Below the pieces are notes generated by a model. That model searched no databases, was not told the origin of the DNA, and saw only the letters and a program-made list of their open reading frames with translations. DNA of 64,000 bases, taken from the NCBI GenBank assembly GCA_012295225.1, contig WMKK01000019.1, positions 267,167 to 331,166 of the forward strand, in the 5' to 3' direction. A program made the position numbers and the translations under genes. The stretch is from Ostreococcus mediterraneus. Its lineage: Eukaryota > Chlorophyta > Mamiellophyceae > Mamiellales > Bathycoccaceae. Shown piece after piece: positions 57,645 to 64,000 of this stretch; the first letter of the stretch is position 1, and each line of letters starts with the position of its first letter.

Positions 57645-58271
57645 TGGGTTAATATGTGTTTGTGTGTGTGCGTGCGCGCGCGCGTGTGTCGTCCAACGCG
57701 TCGTCGCGATCGCGCGCCTCGCTCGAGGTCGATCGATGTGGATTGTGTGGGGTAGGGTTTGGACGTGGTCCATATATATACCTCAGACCTGATACCTGCT
57801 ATTACATGTATTCAAGGTACGTGTATGCCCGTATGGTTGTCAAGATGTACACATCATTGGTGTACTTGTACACCTAATTCGTGTACATGGGTCCATAGTA
57901 TGGTATCGTGCGCTGGGCTCGCTTTGGGGCACATGCTGGGGCAGATGCTTGGGCGCGGGGCGCGCGACGCGTGGTCGCGACCCGAGTCGCCTCGAAAGAA
58001 ATCCACGCGCGACGGCGTCGTCGACGACGGTCGCGTGGTCTGATGTCAACGCGCGCGCGCCTCGTATTTGAACGACAATCGCCCGTACGCGCGCGAGTCG
58101 CGCCTGTGATTGTGGGCGTGAACTACATACCAACTACATACTACATACCCATAGGGGGCAACTGATGGTCGAGGTCGAGGTCGAGGGGAAAGGTGGTTAG
58201 GATCGCCACACGGGGACGACGTACGCGTAGGGACGACGACGTGGGACGTGACGACACCATCGACGACGACG
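57645..58271. other. Intergenic region with clustered GTGTAC/GTACAC motifs
   Basis: About 625 nt with no supported gene. Between 57845 and 57892 several TGTAC/GTACA elements cluster, including a near-palindrome GGTGTAC-TT-GTACACC. It also holds a TG/CG-alternating tract (57655-57690). Confidence 0.4.
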
Positions 58272-58297
58272 ATGATGCCGCGATCGACGACGACGAT

Positions 58298-58331
<34 letters not shown>

Positions 58332-59414
58332 GCGCCAGGGTTGATGATGATGCGTCACGCGCCCTCGTCGTGTGGTGGTGACGCGGCGGCGTGGACATTG
58401 GGCGCCGTGCCCGCGCAACACGCGCCGCCGCACGCGATGATGATGATGATGCCGATGATGATACCACCGCCACCACCGATGCCGAGCGCGTGGATCGCGG
58501 GCGGGGACGACGCGGCGACGGCGCGCGTGCGGCAGGCGCGATGGCACTTGGCGTGCATTCTCAACGCCCAGCGCGAGGCGTACGCGCGGTATACGGCGGT
58601 GAAAGCGCTGCCGCAGGTGGCGATCGCACAGGCGAGAGAAACTGCACGAACGCGTGCGGTGGCGGTGGCGCGAGCGCACGCGGCGCAGATTATCGCTGAA
58701 CAGGCGGGGGACGTTCGGGCGCGCGCCGCGCGCGAGGCCAAGGCGCGGACGGCGGCTAACGCAGAGGGGGAGAATGATTCGTCACAAAAGCAGTGGCCGA
58801 TCGTTCCTCAAGTGTCGACGGCGGTGTGTCCACCGCGAAGTGCGAGCGCCACGCGTTCGGCTCCAGGAGAATTCGGGCAAGGGCCTCGTAAGACGTCGTC
58901 TTCGGGTAAACGCGAAGCGGTGAACGCGGGTGTGCAATCGGCAAACTGCGCGAAGAGCAAGGCTAAGATTTCGCAGACGGTGACTCGAGACGCATCAGAC
59001 GCGACAGTGGCGGCAGCGAAAGCGACGGCGGCGGCGTCAAATGCCCGCGTAACGCGACGATCGAGTAGTTCACAGTTGGAACTACTAGAGCAGCGGGCGT
59101 CGCCGTCGGGGGCTGAGCCGAGACATCGCGGCGCCGTCGAAGAAGCGAAAGCGTTGCTCGATCCAGCGTCTTCGATCGATCGAACGTCGCTGTGCGCACC
59201 CACATCGGTACCGGCAACGTTAGGAGTAGAAATCATTACGGCTGCGGACGCTGGAGGCGTCAAACGTTTACGTTCTGAACGCTCCAACGCGCCTTCGCCC
59301 GAATCGAGCCGAGAATCCGCCGAGGAAGGCGCGGCGACCGACGAACGTTTACCTGGTCGACACGTGCGCGCCAAGTGCACGAAAACGACTTTGCCCCACA
59401 CGGTGCTTTCGTGA
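58272..59414 (+). CDS. Hypothetical Met/Thr-rich then helical protein
   Basis: About 380 residues from the ATG at 58272 (the frame opens at a GTG at 58248; a start at 58341 is also possible). The N-terminal region is Thr/Met/Pro-rich with a run of five methionines and poly-Pro. Residues ~85-165 form a strongly helical Ala/Arg segment (ARVRQARWHLACILNAQREA onward). The remainder is Ser/Ala-rich, probably disordered, with a basic KRLRSERS patch. No family recognised. A competing antisense frame (58808-59653) is judged a shadow. Coding status moderate. Confidence 0.55.
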
Positions 59415-59551
59415 GACCGGCGATTTACACGAAATATCGCCGCGTACCGCGAGGCGCCCTTGTACACTGTACACTGTTGTATGTAATAATATTTACTTTT
59501 TCTTTTCACCATCGGTACGTTCGATGCGCCGCTTTGCTTGACGCGAAACCA

Positions 59552-59582
<31 letters not shown>
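59552..59582. repeat. GCC trinucleotide microsatellite
   Basis: About ten GCC/CCG units in the spacer upstream of the UPF0390-like gene. Confidence 0.85.
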
Positions 59583-59583
<1 letters not shown>

Positions 59584-59669
59584 AGGACAGCGAAGACGGC
59601 CAAGACGCGCACGCGACACATACGCGACGATCCACCGCACACGAACGAGTCACCGTGATCTTTAACTTG

Positions 59670-60050
59670 ATGGCTCAAAAACAACTCGCGAAAGGGGCGA
59701 AAAAGGTCAGCGGATTCAACTTGAAGAAGACGGCATCTCACGCCAAAAAAGCGGCGAATAGACACGGAAAAGCTGTGTCGACGCGTAAGGGGCGTTTCAA
59801 CAAACCCGTGAAAGGATCTACTGAGGCTTTAAAGCAAGACAAGGCGATTACGCGTGACGTAAACTTGAAGAACGAGATTGAATTCTCCCGAAAAGCGACG
59901 AGCAACGGTGGATCCTTACGCGTTTTAAAAGCTCCTGAAGGCACGGAGGTTGAGATTAGAGGACCGAAACCAAAGAAACGCGCACCCCCGGTTGTGAAAA
60001 CACCGGCGCAGTTGCAGGCGGAAAAGGTGGCGGCGAAGTGGTCGTATTAA
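59670..60050 (+). CDS. Small basic UPF0390 (DUF2462/L10K)-like protein
   Basis: 126 residues from the ATG at 59670. It is Lys-rich and begins MAQKQLAKGAKK, then KKAANRHGKAVSTRKGRFNK, and has a helix (RDVNLKNEIEFSRKATSNGG) followed by LRVLKAPEG. The order M-A-Q start, basic K-G-R centre, I-E helix and L-K-A-P matches my memory of the UPF0390 family, whose members are small nucleolar/ribosome-biogenesis-associated proteins; no alignment was run. Its stop codon is separated from the PEX1 ATG by a single base on the same strand. Confidence 0.75.
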   Translation: MAQKQLAKGAKKVSGFNLKKTASHAKKAANRHGKAVSTRKGRFNKPVKGSTEALKQDKAITRDVNLKNEIEFSRKATSNGGSLRVLKAPEGTEVEIRGPKPKKRAPPVVKTPAQLQAEKVAAKWSY

Positions 60051-60051
60051 A

Positions 60052-63000
60052 ATGGACCGCGGTTCAGCCGTGTCGACGGGTGACTCAGTCTCGGTAGATT
60101 TGAGTGCGATTTCCCGCGTGCGAGTGATATCGATCGTACACGATAGATGCGCGTTCGTGTCATTGCCACCGGATATTGTCGCGGCGACTTTGCGAAGCCG
60201 TGCGGCGACTGTGTTCCCAGCGCACGTCGAACTCACGCTGAAGAAGGATGCAGAGACGAGACGCACCGTCCACGTCGCCTGGGCGGGCGGAGTCACGCCT
60301 GGAGGTGAGAAAGAGAAGCGAATAGGCATACCGCACGCATTAGCGTCGGTTTTAGAAATAGAAGATGGCGATGAGGTTTTGTTTGGTTTTGGCGTTGAAG
60401 AACAAATCGTCAATGCTGAGTCGGTGAGCGTCGCGCCGCTCAGCGCCGATGACTGGGAAGCGGTGTTAGCTCAAGCCGAGGCTCTGGAGGCGACGGCACT
60501 GTCTCAGATTGGACTCGCCGCGGTAGGACAGGCGGTAGCTTTCTACGCCCCAGGCGGAGGAAAGCCGTTGTTTCTGCGCGTCAAGTCGATCGCGCCAGAA
60601 TGTGCGACGAACGTCGCTCGCTTGGTACCGAACACTGAGTTGATAATCGAGCCCTGGAGCGCGGTAAAAAATTCAGGAGATGATCCGTACGCGAATGCGT
60701 TCTGCTTGAATGACTGGGCTAAAACGTTTGATGAATCAAAGACGTCCACTGTTTTACGTTTACAACTCGCCGGCGAGAAGTGCGTGGCATTCATGAAAAC
60801 CAGAGGCGCTGACGTGGAGTACAATCACAGTTTTGCGCAAAAGTTGCACGTGCCGTGGACTGGGATCGTCGCGGTGTCGAAGGATACGTCGATAGAGCAC
60901 AACATGCGGCACGGCTCATTCATACGAGCGTTCAAGTACGACGCCAACCGTGAATTTGATTTTTCACGTTTTGCCGACGCGCCAGATGAAGAGGACGACG
61001 ACTTGACTCAACTGTTTCTTCGCGTCGTCGTCGTTGACGAAGATGACGTCGTATCTCCTAGTCACATGGCGTTGTGTGAAAGTACCGCGGCGGCGTTGGA
61101 ACTATTTCAGGGTGATATGATTCGAATCAAAGAAGTGAACGCGAGTTCTCTGGTGTCGCCAAAGAGTTTCAGCGCGCGACTGCGTCCGGTGCTCGCTCCA
61201 CTTCCGTGGCCCAACTTTCCTGACCCGGCTGCTGGGGATGAGCTATTCACCAAACGGCGCACAATGTTATCGCTCGCTCGCGCGCTCGGTCCGACGTACG
61301 CCGTCGTTCTCGGACTAAACGCGCCTGAAGCGGATGTCGACGCCATCGTGACGAGTAGTGCGTGCGACGCAGCGGCGAAAGCGTTGTTTCTTACTTGGCT
61401 TCGTGCGCACTGCTCATTTGATTCAGAAGACAATGACGCGAAAGACGTGGTTTTGATGAACTCAAAGACGCGGCTGGTGTTTGATGTACCAGACGTCGAG
61501 AATCAACACGCAATTTTTGAACTTGAGCTCACGTATCCAGCATCGTTGCGAATACGGTCTCCAGACTGCGGCGTCGCTCTGCGCCTGAAAGATGTTTTGG
61601 CGAACATGTCAGGTTCAGACCAGACGCGAGGTGGAGGTATTCGTTTAGAACTCGGTGCGCCTATACGACCACCGAAAACAACGCTGAGGCGTAATCCTGC
61701 GCCAGGAGTCACGCTTTATCCTTTCATTCCGGACGACGACGTGCTGGCGCACATCCCGGGCTCAAAGCTTCGAGCGCACGCAGATGAGTTGTTGAAGCGG
61801 TTGAAAACAAATTTGTGGTTTGACGCGATTTCATATCGCTATGTAGAATATGGCGTCGGGATGTGCCCAGCGACGTTGATCACGGGGTCGAAAGAGCGCG
61901 GACGTTCGCGTATGATTAAAGCGCTATGTAGGCTCATGATGCGCGACATCAAAGCGTTGAGCTGCGTCGTCGAGATTGATTGCGAAGAACTTCCAAAGCC
62001 ACACGTCAAAGCGCTAGACGCTATACGCGCGGGCATCGAGGCTGCGAAAGCGCGACGACCGGCTGTTTGCTATCTCATGAACCTTGAATCCATTTGCGGC
62101 GTAAATCAAGATGACGGCAACGACATGGACGCTGACGAGTACCATCTCGCGGCGCTTCTCGCCGATGAAATGTACGAATGTGCGAGCGATGACGCCGTAT
62201 GCTTCATAGCGACGGCGAGCGAGCGCGAAGCTTTGAGCAAGCCGCTTCACGACGAAGAAATTTTTGGTTACGAGTTTGAAGTTGGGAAACCAGATTTGGA
62301 CGCGCGAAGAGACGTTTTAACGTCATACGCCGCGCATGAAGGCGTCGAGTTAGCTGAGGACATCCCTGACATGTATGCGGACCGCACGATTGGTTTTGAT
62401 GTCATAGATTTGCGAACCATCATCGACAAGGCTATACGCAGCGCGATGGAACGTGAGCGCACCGCGGGCGTGGCCAAGAAGACGTCTGACGCCGAAGACG
62501 CGCCGCCAGTCGCGTTGCGCTTGCTGTCGATGGACATGAACAAAGCTTTGGATGGATACGTGCCCATTGATCAAGAAAATTTGGCAAAGGATGATAAAAC
62601 GCAAGGTGTGGATAATTACGTCGACGGTTTTGAAACCATTGGTGGTTTAGATGACGTCAAAGCGGTGCTCGACGACGCTATGGCTTTGCCCGCTCGCTAC
62701 CCAAAAATCTTTGCGCAGTGCCCGTTGCGGCTGCCTACGGGCGTTCTACTTTACGGCGCTCCTGGCTGCGGCAAAACCGCGCTCGCGCAAGCTGCGATTG
62801 CAAATGCAAAACTGCGGTCTATTACAATTAAGGGCCCAGAGTTGTTCTCAAAGTACTATGGCGAAAGCGAAGCGACGTTGAGGCGATTGTTCAAGCGCGC
62901 ACAGGACGCCGCGCCGTGCGCGCTCTTTTTTGATGAGTTTGAGTCACTAGTCCCGAGGCGCGGAAGCTCAGATGGCGGCGTATCTGACCGTATGGTGAAT

Positions 63001-63567
63001 CAGTTCTTGACATTGCTTGATGGCGTCGATTCGTTGGTCGGCGTTTACGTGATTTGCGCCACGACTCGACCAGACCTGATTGATCCCGCGATATTGCGTC
63101 CAGGCCGATTGGACCATTTGCTCTATTGCCCGATGCCCGACGCCGACGCGAGAGTAATCATCTTGCGCGTAGCGTGCCGTGATGAAACGTTTGCGGCGAG
63201 CGTTGATATGAAGTATATGGAGTCGATCGCTCGAAACGCCGGCGGTTGCACGGGCGCCGACATCGTCGCGTTCATCGACGAGTGCAGTGCGTGCGCCACT
63301 CGCAGAGTCATCGAGAACTTTCAAGACGCCACCGCTCGCGGGGAAACCGTCAGCGAGCCCACAGAGCGGCCTGTGATTGAGCGCGGAGACGTAGCCGAGG
63401 CGCTCAAGAGCATGCAACCGTCGCTTTCGCCCGAGAGCGCCGCGTTCTTCCAAAACATACATGAAAAATTTCATCAAGCGCGCTCGGCAAAGATGTCTTT
63501 TAAAGCAGCGCCTGCGGATTTAGATGCACTCGATAGAGGTTCAAAGCAAAGATTCAACGGCCAATAA
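60052..63567 (+). CDS. PEX1: Peroxisome biogenesis AAA ATPase PEX1
   Basis: 1,171 residues. The N-terminal double-psi-barrel domain starts near residue 25 (DRCAFVSLPPDIVAATL, then VHVAWAGG). D1 (about 560-760) is degenerate: the P-loop position reads GSKERGRS. D2 (about 860-1090) is canonical: Walker A GAPGCGKT, Walker B ALFFDEFES, and arginine-finger region RPDLIDPAILRPGRLD. This N-D1(degenerate)-D2 plan is diagnostic of PEX1, which with PEX6 extracts ubiquitinated PEX5 from the peroxisomal membrane. Single exon; it immediately follows the UPF0390-like gene with a 1-nt gap, so the transcription start must lie in that gene or the mRNA is dicistronic. Confidence 0.93.
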   Translation: MDRGSAVSTGDSVSVDLSAISRVRVISIVHDRCAFVSLPPDIVAATLRSRAATVFPAHVELTLKKDAETRRTVHVAWAGGVTPGGEKEKRIGIPHALASVLEIEDGDEVLFGFGVEEQIVNAESVSVAPLSADDWEAVLAQAEALEATALSQIGLAAVGQAVAFYAPGGGKPLFLRVKSIAPECATNVARLVPNTELIIEPWSAVKNSGDDPYANAFCLNDWAKTFDESKTSTVLRLQLAGEKCVAFMKTRGADVEYNHSFAQKLHVPWTGIVAVSKDTSIEHNMRHGSFIRAFKYDANREFDFSRFADAPDEEDDDLTQLFLRVVVVDEDDVVSPSHMALCESTAAALELFQGDMIRIKEVNASSLVSPKSFSARLRPVLAPLPWPNFPDPAAGDELFTKRRTMLSLARALGPTYAVVLGLNAPEADVDAIVTSSACDAAAKALFLTWLRAHCSFDSEDNDAKDVVLMNSKTRLVFDVPDVENQHAIFELELTYPASLRIRSPDCGVALRLKDVLANMSGSDQTRGGGIRLELGAPIRPPKTTLRRNPAPGVTLYPFIPDDDVLAHIPGSKLRAHADELLKRLKTNLWFDAISYRYVEYGVGMCPATLITGSKERGRSRMIKALCRLMMRDIKALSCVVEIDCEELPKPHVKALDAIRAGIEAAKARRPAVCYLMNLESICGVNQDDGNDMDADEYHLAALLADEMYECASDDAVCFIATASEREALSKPLHDEEIFGYEFEVGKPDLDARRDVLTSYAAHEGVELAEDIPDMYADRTIGFDVIDLRTIIDKAIRSAMERERTAGVAKKTSDAEDAPPVALRLLSMDMNKALDGYVPIDQENLAKDDKTQGVDNYVDGFETIGGLDDVKAVLDDAMALPARYPKIFAQCPLRLPTGVLLYGAPGCGKTALAQAAIANAKLRSITIKGPELFSKYYGESEATLRRLFKRAQDAAPCALFFDEFESLVPRRGSSDGGVSDRMVNQFLTLLDGVDSLVGVYVICATTRPDLIDPAILRPGRLDHLLYCPMPDADARVIILRVACRDETFAASVDMKYMESIARNAGGCTGADIVAFIDECSACATRRVIENFQDATARGETVSEPTERPVIERGDVAEALKSMQPSLSPESAAFFQNIHEKFHQARSAKMSFKAAPADLDALDRGSKQRFNGQ

Positions 63568-63599
63568 TGTGAGAAATGAATGAACTGTAATTCGCACAG

Positions 63600-63734
63600 A
63601 TGGAAATTGACGAAGACGAAGATGACGAATCAACGCATGCGAAGCGCGAAGCGCGAAAGGAGCGCGCACGAAAGCTGCTCGAAGCTCGCGAAGAGTTAGT
63701 CACTGATGAAATGAACGATGACGCGACGGCGTAA
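63600..63734 (+). CDS. Possible small acidic/basic ORF (44 aa) downstream of PEX1
   Basis: ATG at 63600, 44 codons, MEIDEDEDDESTHAKREARK followed by a charged helix and an acidic end. The ATG is preceded directly by TTCGCACAG, which looks like a splice acceptor, so it could be a terminal exon, but no CTGAC branch point lies just upstream. Coding status is uncertain. Confidence 0.3.
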   Translation: MEIDEDEDDESTHAKREARKERARKLLEAREELVTDEMNDDATA

Positions 63735-64000
63735 CGTGTAATACGAATATCCTTCAATTGTACCGGTGATTCCCGTAGCGCATCAATCGGGTCACGTTCT
63801 AGCTTCCTCGTCGTCGTTCTCTTCCGTGTAAAAAAGCCCTAATTTCTTTCTATGCGGATATATTTCGCGTTGGTACCTCTGTGTCGCCGTGTTGGTACCC
63901 CGGCCTTTGCTGATTTCTAGCCGTGCCTTTGTAGGGTCGGTGATACATTTAGGGTTCTGGTGGCGTCAAAAGCCCTAAAAATAAGGGGTTTTGAGTTTTA
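63735..64000. other. Terminal intergenic region with CCCTAA/TTAGGG motifs
   Basis: No gene seen. AGCCCTAA near 63836, TTTAGGGTT near 63947 and AGCCCTAAAA near 63970 resemble telo-box/site II promoter elements, suggesting the promoter of a gene beyond the window rather than a telomere, because the units are isolated. Confidence 0.4.

Noticed and set aside
58808-59653. 281-codon minus-strand frame opposite the Met/Thr-rich protein
   Set aside because: No motifs and a poly-Ala run arising from the GCC microsatellite; the plus-strand frame has more coherent helical composition.
63830-64000. CCCTAAA/TTTAGGG strings as a telomere
   Set aside because: Isolated single units separated by unrelated sequence, typical of promoter elements, not a tandem array.
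1-64000. CRISPR arrays, IS elements or prophage
   Set aside because: No regularly spaced repeats, transposase or integrase motifs were seen; repeats present are simple microsatellites.

Overview
The window looks like nuclear DNA of a picoeukaryotic prasinophyte green alga of the Ostreococcus type (Mamiellophyceae). This is inferred from several things together: GC-rich sequence, very short intergenic gaps, mostly single-exon genes, eukaryotic gene families (PEX1, EDC4, F-box, mitochondrial carrier), many N-terminal plastid transit peptides, and plant-type plastid proteins (L3, L9, S1, fused glycyl-tRNA synthetase, RSH, fibrillin, beta-amylase). The few introns I can define share one signature: a GTGCGTG, GTACG or GTGAG donor, a CTGAC branch point and an acceptor ending in AG.

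Layout. 0-6.4 kb, mostly minus strand: a partial EF-hand protein, a type II membrane sulfotransferase, a mitoribosomal mS23-like protein, mannose-6-phosphate isomerase and a plastid patatin-like lipase. 6.6-16 kb: two-exon plastid ribosomal protein L3, beta-amylase, a GNAT acetyltransferase head-to-head with a SET-domain methyltransferase, a WW-domain protein and a thylakoid-lumen protein. 16-28 kb: plastid glycyl-tRNA synthetase, a RelA/SpoT homologue, a coiled-coil protein, a proline-rich protein, a signal-peptide inorganic pyrophosphatase, plastid L9 and an F-box protein. 28.3-44.5 kb: one uninterrupted 5,413-residue type I polyketide synthase. 44.8-64 kb: EDC4/VARICOSE-like decapping scaffold, plastid S1, fibrillin, a rhodanese-methyltransferase fusion, a TMEM184/LAZ1-like membrane protein, a CS-domain protein, a mitochondrial carrier, a small lumenal protein, a UPF0390-like protein and PEX1.

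The most striking object is the polyketide synthase. It has an adenylate-forming loading domain and carrier, then four ketosynthase modules. It has no acyltransferase, no enoylreductase and no thioesterase, and it ends in a hydrophobic C-terminal segment. This predicts extender units supplied in trans and a membrane-tethered end of the line. DH1 and DH4 are visibly broken, DH2 is intact, and module 3 carries tandem carrier domains.

A second theme is organelle gene expression. Plastid L3, L9, S1 and GlyRS, mitochondrial mS23 and a probable synthetase-only RSH lie within 50 kb, and several of them carry telo-box-like AAACCCTA motifs in promoters or first introns. Start codons were chosen at ATG; several longest open frames begin at GTG or TTG and were trimmed.
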